The notes under the pieces are model-generated. The model did no database searches. It was given only the letters and a program-made list of their open reading frames with translations, and was not told where the DNA came from. A program made the position numbers and the translations under genes. Positions 26,803-34,385 of a stretch of DNA of 40,255 nucleotides are shown piece after piece (position 1 is the stretch's first letter; each line of letters starts with the position of its first letter). The stretch is from positions 1-40,255 of the forward strand of contig CALXMX010000097.1 of NCBI GenBank assembly GCA_944389575.1, in the 5' to 3' direction. Source of the DNA: an uncultured Opitutales bacterium. GTDB taxonomy: Bacteria; Verrucomicrobiota; Verrucomicrobiia; Opitutales; Intestinicryptomonadaceae.

Positions 26803-27023
26803 AAAATTTTCCGCACCGCGCGCAAGGCAAACTCCGCAAGTTCGCCGCAAGTTCCGAAAGGCTCTCACTTAAAAAGACGCCCCTCAAACGCGCGATACGC
26901 ACTCCCACAACAGCGCCCCCGCCGAAAATTTCCAAAAGGGAAAAAGCGCTTCCCGCCATCGCGTTAAAAAAACGGACTTTCGCAATGCGGCGACGGCAAA
27001 ATTTTCCGCACCGCGCGCAAGGC
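26803..27023. repeat. 26-bp exact direct repeat pair
   Basis: An identical 26-bp sequence (starting AAAATTTTCCGCACC, ending GCGCAAGGC) lies at 26803-26828 and 26998-27023, 195 bp apart, in non-coding DNA downstream of the second Gfo/Idh/MocA gene. Confidence 0.75.
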
Positions 27024-27040
27024 GAAATTTTCCAACGCGC

Positions 27041-27075
27041 AAAAAAAATCCCGGCCTCGACAGCCGGGATTTCAA
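27041..27075 (-). terminator. Intrinsic terminator of the second Gfo/Idh/MocA gene
   Basis: On the minus strand AAATCCCGGC and GCCGGGATTT form a perfect 10-bp stem around a 7-nt loop, followed by a T-run. It lies about 18 bp past the stop codon at 27093. Confidence 0.93.
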
Positions 27076-27092
27076 AATGGACAAGCCAGCCC

Positions 27093-28409
27093 TTAGGCCC
27101 ACTTGTACTTTCCGGGAACGGGAACCTTGACGGGATTGAGCGCCTTCAGATTCATATCCTTGGGCATCAAATCCTGATTCGCCTTTGCGACGTACGCCTG
27201 ATATTTGAACTTCTGTCCGGAGAAGGCGCTTTCGCGGCCGGCAATGGCGACGAGATTCGTGTTCAACAGCGGGCGCAGAGCATTGACGCGCTGCCCGTTG
27301 CGAATGGACTTCAGCAGCACGACGTGCTCGTTGATATACGGGTCGAGGCCGCCGCTTTTTGCGCGCATAATTTCCTTGCCGGTCTTTGCGTCGACAAAAT
27401 TTCTGCCCATGTTTGCGATTACGCCCTTCGAGAGCGTCACCCTCTCGCTGACGTCGCCGGAAGCGCCCGGATCCTGCTGGCAGTAGCTCTGCATTCTCAG
27501 GCCCTGGCCCATGTTGTAGTCAATCTGGAAGTGGCTGAAGCGGTCGCCGTGCTTGGGCGCTTCGAGGTCGTTGGAGCGGCCGCCGAGCCCGCGGAGATCC
27601 TCCGGGAAGCGGTTGTCGCCGAGCACCCACATGAGCACGTCTATATTGTGGACATGCTGTTCGACAATGTGGTCTCCGGAAGTCCATATAAACGCGCCCC
27701 ACTTGCGGATTTGGTACTCTATGGAGCTGATGTCCAACTTGAGCTTGTCGATGTTCGCCCCGCCGACATAGTAGCCCGCGTTCCAATAGCATTCCATGGA
27801 GATCGGCTCGCCGAATTCGCCGTCTTGGATTCGCTTTACCATGTCCACATAGCGGTCGGCATACCTGCGCTGGTTGCCGCAGACGACAGTCAGTCCCTTC
27901 TTGTCGGCCTCGTCGGCGAGTTTGTACATCTTGCGCGCCTGCGTTATGTCGACGGCGGCGGGCTTTTCAAGGAAAGCGTGCTTGCCCGCGGCAACTATCT
28001 TTTCAAAGTGCGGAGTGCGGAATATCGGCGGAGTGGCCTCTATAACCACGTCCACGTCCTCCTTGAGAAGCCCGTCAATGGCGTCAAATCCGCTGAACTT
28101 TTTAATCTTGTCGGGCTCGACGATTTTGGCGGCGACAGCGTCGTCGATTTTCGCCTTCTTCATGTTGTTCTGAATGCGCTTGAAGGCGTTTTCGGAGCGG
28201 TCCCCAAACAGGTCCGCAACCGCGACAAGCTTTATGTTTTTATCGGCCGTGGCCATATTCGCAAAAGCGCCCGTGCCGCGCCCGCCGCATCCGACAAGAC
28301 CCACCTTAATCGTATCGCTGCCCTTTACGGCCGCGAACGAAAATTTCGGCAACAGCGCCGCCGTCCCCGCGAGGGAACCAATTTTAACGAAACTCCTTCT
28401 GTCCATCAT
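27093..28409 (-). CDS. Tat-exported Gfo/Idh/MocA family oxidoreductase (second copy)
   Basis: 438 aa. MMDRRSFVKIGSLAGTAALL is a classic Tat signal (RRSFVK). The Rossmann fold opens with IKVGLVGCGGRGTGA. The EKP motif is HAFLEKPAAVD and the catalytic-domain segment is EQHVHNIDVLMWVLG. It shares the GRS, GDRFS and C-terminal IAGRES-type blocks with the enzyme at 14267-15601, so the two are paralogues, but this one is monocistronic. AGGAAA lies just before the ATG; 28406 is an alternative start. It has its own promoter (28457-28485) and terminator, so it is a self-contained unit that may be regulated separately. Probably an exported sugar oxidoreductase with bound NAD(P); the substrate is unknown. 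Confidence 0.91.
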   Translation of the reverse strand: MMDRRSFVKIGSLAGTAALLPKFSFAAVKGSDTIKVGLVGCGGRGTGAFANMATADKNIKLVAVADLFGDRSENAFKRIQNNMKKAKIDDAVAAKIVEPDKIKKFSGFDAIDGLLKEDVDVVIEATPPIFRTPHFEKIVAAGKHAFLEKPAAVDITQARKMYKLADEADKKGLTVVCGNQRRYADRYVDMVKRIQDGEFGEPISMECYWNAGYYVGGANIDKLKLDISSIEYQIRKWGAFIWTSGDHIVEQHVHNIDVLMWVLGDNRFPEDLRGLGGRSNDLEAPKHGDRFSHFQIDYNMGQGLRMQSYCQQDPGASGDVSERVTLSKGVIANMGRNFVDAKTGKEIMRAKSGGLDPYINEHVVLLKSIRNGQRVNALRPLLNTNLVAIAGRESAFSGQKFKYQAYVAKANQDLMPKDMNLKALNPVKVPVPGKYKWA

Positions 28410-28456
28410 ATTTTCCTTTCTGTTTTACATTGGCAGTAAGTAGAGTGAACTTTAAA

Positions 28457-28485
28457 ATTACAATCTTTCATGGAAAAATCGTCAA
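28457..28485 (-). promoter_or_regulatory. Sigma70-like promoter of the second Gfo/Idh/MocA gene
   Basis: On the minus strand TTGACG (complement of 28480-28485), a 17-bp spacer and TGTAAT (complement of 28457-28462) match consensus at 5 of 6 positions each. The ATG follows about 48 bp later. Confidence 0.68.
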
Positions 28486-29342
28486 TAAAAAAATCGAGTT
28501 AAAGCACATGCCGGCTTGCGCCGCCGCAGTACCTGCGTTTGAAATGCGAACCCGGAAGCCGGACTTGCGAAAGCCGCAAGGGGGATTTTAGGAATATAGG
28601 GGAAACCGCCTCTTAAAGGAAGCGCGGCTGATTTAAGGTTAACTTAAATTTCAAGGTTCAACCTCAAACTTGAAAGACATTTTCGTCCGCTTTTTCAAAA
28701 AAATGAAGCCAAACTCCGAGCGTTCTTCCGCGCGCTACAAACTTTCCCGTTCAGCCCGCGACGCAGACGGAGGCCTTCCGAAAATTTTAACGCACGCCTA
28801 ACGCGCCCAAACGCGGAAAACGAAAAAAAAATGCGAAAAAACGAAAAACTAAAGACTGCCGCCGCTCCTGAGGCGGCTTAATTGCGCCCCCTTCGCGCCG
28901 AAAATATCCGCGCCTAATGTCTCCGGAAGGCGCAAGCTTTTCCAAAGCGCCGCTTCCATTTTTGCAAAATCAAACTTTGCCTTTGCGATGCTACGCCCGC
29001 GAATGAAAAAGCCGGCGACCGCCCAAACTAACGCCCCGCACGCAAATTCCGACAGCCAAAAAAAGCGCGAAGAAACGCAACAACGCCCGCATCGCACGCC
29101 GGGAACAAGCGCGGCGGACGCGGCAGACGCACATTCGCACAATGCGCCCAAACCTGCGCGCACTAAGCCATTGCTTGCGTTTCTCCTTCCCGCCGAGCGC
29201 ATTCCAAAACAAGCGCATATTCCAAGATAAGCGTACATTCCAGGACAAGCGCGCCCTCCAACGCGGCGCGCGGCTTGCGGCCGCATGTACAATCCGCGCC
29301 GCCAATGCCCACTCTCCGCCTTCCCGCAAAAATTTCGCCCGC
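28486..29342. other. Long gene-free region with two dyads and an 18-bp tandem repeat
   Basis: No supported gene; the minus-strand open frames here are Arg/Ala/Cys-rich and match no family. Two dyads lie side by side: ATTTAAG-GTTAA-CTTAAAT (28631-28649) and TTTCAAG-13 nt-CTTGAAA (28649-28675). Three tandem 18-bp units beginning ATTCCA occupy 29201-29254. Confidence 0.5.
29201..29254. repeat. Three tandem 18-bp repeats
   Basis: Units ATTCCAAAACAAGCGCAT, ATTCCAAGATAAGCGTAC and ATTCCAGGACAAGCGCGC follow without gaps. The pattern is ATTCCA-R-R-A-Y-AAGCG. In non-coding DNA beyond the terminator of the rluA-type gene. Confidence 0.7.
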
Positions 29343-29386
29343 AAAAAAAGCGCGGGAAGAGAGCGGCAACGGCGATTCTTCCGCGC
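29343..29386 (-). terminator. Intrinsic terminator of the mscS-to-rluA operon
   Basis: On the minus strand GCGCGGAAGA pairs with TCTTCC-C-GCGC (one bulged C) around a 16-nt loop, then seven T residues. It starts 2 bp after the pseudouridine synthase stop at 29389. Confidence 0.85.
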
Positions 29387-29388
29387 GC

Positions 29389-30216
29389 TCAGGCGCGAAA
29401 CCGCTCGGGAATGTCGAGCATTCTGGATTCGGCAAAATCGAGCATGTCGGCATTCAGGGGCGCGCGAAAGCGCGCGTTCGCAAACGCGCACGACAAATCA
29501 AGCTCGAAGGCGTGCAGAGCTTGGCGCGGCATTGGCAGAATCTCCGCCATTTCCGGAGTATAACCCCTCTCTATAAAATCGAGGTACAAAGTTTCGTCCG
29601 GCCCGTAGATTTTGTCGCCGACGACCTGATGACCCATCCACTGCGCGTGCGCCCTTATTTGGTGCTTGCGCCCCGTCAGCAATTCCACTTCCACTAATGT
29701 GCACGGCTCGAAATCCGGATTGCGCGAGTGCGCGAGCGGAACAAAGGCTGTGGCCGCATATCGCGCGGCTGGTTTGCGCACCGCGCAGCACGTCTTTATG
29801 GCGACGAGCGAATTTTTGTCGTCAGCCAAAGGCTGCGCAACCGTAATGCGCCACTCGAGCCTGCCGCGCAAAAAAGCCAGATACTTTTTCTTCGCCCCGC
29901 CGCCCACGTCCACAGACTTTTGCGCGGCGCTTGCGGCGGCGCGGTTCTTGGCGAGAACCACGACCCCGCTCGTCTCCCTGTCGAGCCTGTTTACAAGGTG
30001 CAGGGTGTCCGCCTTCAAATATTCGCGCGCCGCCCCCACGAGGCTGGAAAGCGGGCCGTTTTTCGACGGGTGGCACACCAGCCAACCGGGCTTGTTCAGC
30101 GCCAAGAAATTTTCGTCCTCAAAAATTATCCAAGACGGGAACTCCCCCATGTCAACAAGGGGCGCGACGGCCCCGAACGCCCCGCCGCACGCGCCGAAAT
30201 GACGAGAATCCTCCAT
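29389..30216 (-). CDS. RluA-family RNA pseudouridine synthase
   Basis: 275 aa. The catalytic aspartate is D79 in HLVNRLDRETSG, the RluA signature. Other blocks are LALNKPGWLVCHPS, VVLAKN, KKYLAFLRG and LLTGRKHQIRAHAQWMGHQVVGD. It isomerises specific uridines in rRNA or tRNA. No S4 domain precedes the catalytic domain, as in the RluA/RluC-like short forms; RluA, TruC or RluC specificity cannot be separated by eye. The ATG at 30216 gives a longer N-terminus than the core needs, and a start near residue 23 (MGEFPS) is possible. It is the last gene of the six-gene operon, 18 bp after rnr, and a terminator follows directly. Confidence 0.9.
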   Translation of the reverse strand: MEDSRHFGACGGAFGAVAPLVDMGEFPSWIIFEDENFLALNKPGWLVCHPSKNGPLSSLVGAAREYLKADTLHLVNRLDRETSGVVVLAKNRAAASAAQKSVDVGGGAKKKYLAFLRGRLEWRITVAQPLADDKNSLVAIKTCCAVRKPAARYAATAFVPLAHSRNPDFEPCTLVEVELLTGRKHQIRAHAQWMGHQVVGDKIYGPDETLYLDFIERGYTPEMAEILPMPRQALHAFELDLSCAFANARFRAPLNADMLDFAESRMLDIPERFRA

Positions 30217-30234
30217 GACGCGCTACGCCGCCGG

Positions 30235-32613
30235 TTATCGGCCGCGCCTCCTGCCGCGCTTGTCGCGCGGCCCCCTGTTGGCGCCCGGCAGCGCCCGCGC
30301 GGAATTTGCGCGGCGGTTGCGCCTGGCGGCTCTGGCGTCGTTGTGCCTGTCGCCCTTGGAAAGCATGAAGTCTATCTGGCGCTTGTACCTGTCCACAGAC
30401 TCCACCTCCACCAAGACCTTGCCGCCGACCTTAAACGCCGTTCCGGTGCGCCGACCGCAGAGCTGCGTCCCGTTTTCGTCCAGGCGGTATATGTCGTCCA
30501 TCAGGCTGTGGACGTGCACAAAGCCGTACGCCATCGACTCCGTCAGCTCCACGAAAAATCCGTGGTTGGAAACCGACGTTATCAACGCCTCGAAAGACTC
30601 CCCGGAATTCAATTTGCGCTCGAAAAATTCCATGAGCTTTATCTTGCGCGAATCGCGCTCGGCCTCCGCGCTGTTCTGCTCGGTGCGCGATATGTGCGCC
30701 GCAGTTTGAGCCAGCGAAGCCGGAGAGGCGATTGCGGCGCGCCTCGACTGCCCGTTTTCGGAAATAAAGTCGAACGCGCGGTGGACGGTGAGGTCGGCAA
30801 AGCGACGTATGGGAGACGTGAAATGCGCGTAATAGACCTTGTTCAGCCCGTAGTGGCCGTCGGGAGTCTCGCGGTAAACGGCGCGCTTGAGGCTGCGCAA
30901 GAAGCGGGTCTTCAATATGTATCCCTGCGGGTGGGCGTTTATCTCGGCCAAAACGCGCATGACTTCGCGGCGGGAAGTGAGGTCGCCGCAGGGTATGCCG
31001 TACGCGGCAAGCTCGTCGCGCAATTCGGAGAGCTTTTCGGCGTCGGGCTCGTCGTGCACGCGCGATATGAACGGAATGTGGCGCGAAAACAATTCGCGCG
31101 CGACAGCCTCGTTGGCGGCGAGCATAAACTCCTCGACAAGCTGGTGGCTCTCGTCGTGGACTATCTTTTCGATTCTGTCCGCGTATCCGTCGGCGTCGCA
31201 GTATATCTTGACCTCCGGCATTTCAAGATCGAGGCTCCCGCGCTTCATTCTGCGCTTGCGCAGGTGGGAGGCTACGCTCCACAAGTGGCGGACCATCGTG
31301 CGCAGCCGAAGCAAAAACGCGTTGTCGCAATCGGAAAGCGGCCTGCCGGCAAATCCCGTCTGGTACTCGCGCGGATTGCCGACCTTGCGTATTTCGTCTA
31401 ACGAATCCAGCTTCAGAAGCGCGTTGGCCTGCTCGTAGCTGAGGCGCTTAACGCTGCGTATGACGCTGTCGGCAAATCTCACGCCAAGGCAGTCTCCGGA
31501 AGTGGCGAAGCGCAAGAACACGCTCTTTACAAGCCTGTCCCTGCCCTCAACAAGGCTGCATATCCCGTTTGACAGCTCGAACGGAAGCATCGGAATCACG
31601 GTACCCACAAGATAGGTCGAGTTTCCGCGGCGGCGCGCCTCGCGGTCGAGCGCGCTCCCCGGCCGGACGTAGTACGACACGTCCGCTATGTGGACGCCCA
31701 CCTCCATGCCGCCCTGCGGGTGCTTTCTGAGCGAAATCGCGTCGTCAAAATCCTTCGCGTCCTGAGGGTCTATGGTTATGGTGTATTCGCCGCGCAAATC
31801 CACCCTGTTTTTAATGTCGCGCGCGGAGACTTCGGAGGGAATCCTCTCCACCTCGCGGGCGACGCTCTCCGGAAAAGACTCCTCAAGGCCGTACTTTAAT
31901 ACTATGGCTCTGTATTCGGACATCGGCGTGTGGCTCTCGCCGAGATTCTCCACTATTTCGCCGGACGGGTTGATGTGCCGCTGTCGCCACTCGTTCAGGC
32001 GGACGACTACCTTGCTGTTCTCGCGCGGAACGGGAAACACGCCAGAGGTCTCTGGGGCAGGAACAATGATGTCGTAGAAAAAATGCGGGTCGTCCGGAAC
32101 GACGTGCCAGAAGTTGTAGGAGCGCGTAAGCGTGCCCGTCACCCTGCTGTTGCCGCGCTCAAGTATCCTTATTACCTTGCCGTACTTTTTCCCGTCCGCA
32201 GACGCAAACGACTTGCCCCGAGAAAAGCGCGCCCGCTCTCCCCTGCCGCGGCGGCGGTCGTGCGCGGAGGAAAGTATGCGAACCAAAACCTTGTCCTTGT
32301 TGAGCGCGATTCCGGTGTCTTCCGGGCGTATCGTCACGGGCGGCTGGCCCTCGGTGTAGAGGTCGGCCCAGCCGCCGCCGCGAAACTCTATTACGCCGGG
32401 CACGAGGTCGAGGTCGGAGCTGGCTCCGAATTTGTCGCCCTTGACGCGCGCTATGCAGCCGTCGCTCAAAAGCCTAGCGAGCGTCCGGCGCAACGCGGGG
32501 GCGTCGCCCTTTTTCAGCCCCAAGCTCTCGGCCAGCTGCGCGGCGGTTTGGGGAATGTAGTCCTTGCTTCTCAAAAGCAGAAGCAGTTTTTGGGAGAGTT
32601 CATCGCAGTCCAT
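30235..32613 (-). CDS. rnr: Ribonuclease R
   Basis: 792-aa 3'-to-5' exoribonuclease of the RNB family. An N-terminal winged-helix region (about 1-60) and cold-shock domains (about 70-250) lead to the RNB active site IDPQDAKDFDD (281-291). The HYGLNKVYYAHFTSPIRRFADL block, an S1 domain near the C-terminus (ALITSVSNHGFFVELTESM) and a basic Arg-rich tail follow. Length and domain order are typical of RNase R rather than RNase II. It lies 18 bp from both neighbours in a minus-strand operon with the heme genes upstream and a pseudouridine synthase downstream. The two RNA enzymes at the operon's end may be co-expressed for rRNA/tRNA quality control; that is inference. Confidence 0.95.
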   Translation of the reverse strand: MDCDELSQKLLLLLRSKDYIPQTAAQLAESLGLKKGDAPALRRTLARLLSDGCIARVKGDKFGASSDLDLVPGVIEFRGGGWADLYTEGQPPVTIRPEDTGIALNKDKVLVRILSSAHDRRRGRGERARFSRGKSFASADGKKYGKVIRILERGNSRVTGTLTRSYNFWHVVPDDPHFFYDIIVPAPETSGVFPVPRENSKVVVRLNEWRQRHINPSGEIVENLGESHTPMSEYRAIVLKYGLEESFPESVAREVERIPSEVSARDIKNRVDLRGEYTITIDPQDAKDFDDAISLRKHPQGGMEVGVHIADVSYYVRPGSALDREARRRGNSTYLVGTVIPMLPFELSNGICSLVEGRDRLVKSVFLRFATSGDCLGVRFADSVIRSVKRLSYEQANALLKLDSLDEIRKVGNPREYQTGFAGRPLSDCDNAFLLRLRTMVRHLWSVASHLRKRRMKRGSLDLEMPEVKIYCDADGYADRIEKIVHDESHQLVEEFMLAANEAVARELFSRHIPFISRVHDEPDAEKLSELRDELAAYGIPCGDLTSRREVMRVLAEINAHPQGYILKTRFLRSLKRAVYRETPDGHYGLNKVYYAHFTSPIRRFADLTVHRAFDFISENGQSRRAAIASPASLAQTAAHISRTEQNSAEAERDSRKIKLMEFFERKLNSGESFEALITSVSNHGFFVELTESMAYGFVHVHSLMDDIYRLDENGTQLCGRRTGTAFKVGGKVLVEVESVDRYKRQIDFMLSKGDRHNDARAARRNRRANSARALPGANRGPRDKRGRRRGR

Positions 32614-32631
32614 AGCGCGTTCAGTAGCGTG

Positions 32632-33456
32632 TCATAAAAAATTTTTAAGCTCCATCGGAATCAGGAGGAGGAAGGAAATCAGAGCCGAAAGCGCGACGGC
32701 CGCGCAGAGGCGGGAAGGCCTCAACTTCTCAGCCCACAAAAGCGACGTCAAAAGTATCTGGACGGCGAATACGAGCGTGCCGAGGGCGAACTTCAGCATG
32801 TACAGCGGCGGCGCGGCGCCCCCGGAAACGAAGCTTCTGGCGCCGATCGCGCCGAGAACTATCGCCGCAAACATCAGCGCGGAGGAAACGGTGAGCGACC
32901 ACCTGCAAAAAGACAGCAGCCTCTTGAGCGACGGAGCGTCCGGAAACGCCGAATCCGCGCGCTTCCTGCGCAGCGCGCGCGCCTGCACCGCGTACAGCGC
33001 CGAAACCGCCGCCGCCAGCGCGAACGCCGCGTACGAAAATATCGCCAATACCGCGTGCGCCGACGACGCCCCGCCCAGCTCCGCCGCCGCTATCCCGAGA
33101 TTTGGAAAGAACAGCGGGCACCCCACGGGCAACACGAGCAGCAGCGCCGCCGCCGGCATCGAGAAAAATAGCAGCGCGCTCGTCTTGAACGCAACCGCGC
33201 CCGCCAGCTGGACAAATACGAACGCCCACACCAAGCTCACCAAAATTTCGTAGGGATTCCCCACCGGCAGCCGCGACACCGCAAACGCGTACCAACACAG
33301 CATGAACGTGTGCGACGCAAACCCCAGCCACGCCGCGCCCCGCGCAAGGCGGCGCGGCCGCTCCGCATTCCGGCCGAAACAAAGCAGGGCGAAGCTCGAA
33401 GCGTAAAGCCCCGAAGTCAGAGCGAAGAAAAATACAACCGTTCCGCAAATGTCCAT
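32632..33456 (-). CDS. HemX/CcsA-like cytochrome c assembly family membrane protein
   Basis: 274 aa with about eight hydrophobic helices. The N-terminal part has SHTFMLCWYAF and RLPVGNPYEIL, and the middle has SAHAVLAIFSYAAFALAAAVSALY, both typical of the HemX/YpjD branch of the CcsA/CcmC superfamily. The tryptophan-rich WWD heme-handling motif of true CcsA is not evident, which favours HemX. HemX-like proteins modulate heme synthesis, for example by lowering glutamyl-tRNA reductase levels in Bacillus. Directly upstream are hemH (2-bp gap) and hemY, so a role in heme supply is likely. The start ATG 33456 is set by this spacing. Confidence 0.8.
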   Translation of the reverse strand: MDICGTVVFFFALTSGLYASSFALLCFGRNAERPRRLARGAAWLGFASHTFMLCWYAFAVSRLPVGNPYEILVSLVWAFVFVQLAGAVAFKTSALLFFSMPAAALLLVLPVGCPLFFPNLGIAAAELGGASSAHAVLAIFSYAAFALAAAVSALYAVQARALRRKRADSAFPDAPSLKRLLSFCRWSLTVSSALMFAAIVLGAIGARSFVSGGAAPPLYMLKFALGTLVFAVQILLTSLLWAEKLRPSRLCAAVALSALISFLLLIPMELKNFL

Positions 33457-33458
33457 AT

Positions 33459-34385
33459 TCAGCTCATGGATTTGAAAATTTCGGCTACCACCCCCGCGTG
33501 CGCGTCGGAATCGTTCAAAGACGGAACAAGCTCCAGCCTCTCTCCGCCCGCGCGCCTAAACCACTCCGCAAGTTCCGCCCCTATTTCCACAAGAGTCTCG
33601 CTGCAATCCGCCGAAAACCCGGGGCATATCACCGCAACGCGCCGCGCTCCGCCCTCCAGGAGCCTGCCGCAGACCTCCTTCGCCGACGGCTCCAGCCATT
33701 TGCCGCGCCCCATCTTCGACTGCCACGCCACGGGAAGCGACCCCAATCCGCACGCGGTCGCAAGCAGTTTCGCCGTCGCCTCGCACTCGGCGCGGTAGGG
33801 AGTCTTTTCAAGGTGGGCCAACGGGACGGAGTGAAACGACGCCACAGCCGCGTCCGCCCCGCGCTCCAGCGCCGGCTTCAGGCTTTCTGCAAGCGCGCGG
33901 ATATATGCGGGGTGCGCGCAGTACGAATCCAAAAACCTGAAATTTTCGCCCTCCCGCATCTGCCGCCGCGACTCAAGCTTGGCGGACACGGTAGTGCTGG
34001 ACGCATTTTGCGGATAGAGCGGCAAAAAGAAAAAATCCCGCGCCCCCAGCGCGCGCTCCGCGCCGACCGCCTCGGCAATCGAGGGCGAACCGTAGCGAAA
34101 GGCCGCCCTCACCGACACCCCGGGCAAAAGCTTCCCGACCTTTTCGGCAAGCCTGCGCGTGTAAAGCCGCAGAGGGTGCTCGCCCCCGATGAAAATCGGC
34201 GCTATCCTCGACGAATAGCCCGCCGCCTTTCCGCGCGCAATGGCGGCGGCCAGCGCGCGGCGCAGCAGAAAGTTCAGAGGCATCACCTCCGCGTCCGACA
34301 GAAACGGATAAAGAAACGAGCGCGCCGCCTCCGGAGTGGGGCTCTCCGGCGCGCCGAGATTTATCAATATCAGAGCCGCCTTCAA
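33459..34385 (-). CDS. hemH: Ferrochelatase
   Basis: 308 aa if it starts at the TTG at 34385. It inserts ferrous iron into protoporphyrin IX (or coproporphyrin III in some lineages). The conserved core LILINLGAPESPTP starts at residue 5. The active-site histidine is H185 in SFHSVP and the conserved glutamate is E263 in CSETLVEI; PGFSADC and the YSSRIAPIF block fit. No ATG is suitable: the next upstream one begins deep inside hemY. The TTG overlaps the hemY stop as TTGA, so translation is probably coupled; GGAAG lies only 2 nt before it. The downstream HemX-like gene begins 2 bp after the stop. Confidence 0.9.
   Translation of the reverse strand: MKAALILINLGAPESPTPEAARSFLYPFLSDAEVMPLNFLLRRALAAAIARGKAAGYSSRIAPIFIGGEHPLRLYTRRLAEKVGKLLPGVSVRAAFRYGSPSIAEAVGAERALGARDFFFLPLYPQNASSTTVSAKLESRRQMREGENFRFLDSYCAHPAYIRALAESLKPALERGADAAVASFHSVPLAHLEKTPYRAECEATAKLLATACGLGSLPVAWQSKMGRGKWLEPSAKEVCGRLLEGGARRVAVICPGFSADCSETLVEIGAELAEWFRRAGGERLELVPSLNDSDAHAGVVAEIFKSMS

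Larger units (their letters stand above)
26495..27040. other. Gene-free region with direct repeats and a 9-bp dyad
   Basis: No gene recognised. GACAGCGTCATCTAC occurs twice in tandem (26661-26675 and 26677-26691). ATATTAGAA-AGA-TTCTAATAT is a perfect 9-bp dyad (26779-26799). A 26-bp sequence containing TTTTCCGCACCGCGCGCAAG occurs exactly at 26803-26828 and again at 26998-27023. Confidence 0.55.

Noticed and set aside
26985-28439. A long plus-strand open frame (484 codons) opposite the second Gfo/Idh/MocA gene
   Set aside because: It is the antisense shadow of a clearly coding frame in GC-rich DNA and resembles no family.
29201-29254. Possible CRISPR array
   Set aside because: Three contiguous 18-bp units with no spacers and no cas genes nearby.
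28849-29292. A 147-codon minus-strand open frame rich in Arg, Ala and Cys
   Set aside because: No recognisable domain, and it spans the tandem repeats; better read as non-coding.
29728-31401. A 557-codon plus-strand open frame opposite rnr and the pseudouridine synthase gene
   Set aside because: It overlaps two well-recognised genes on the other strand; the composition is that of a reverse-complement frame.
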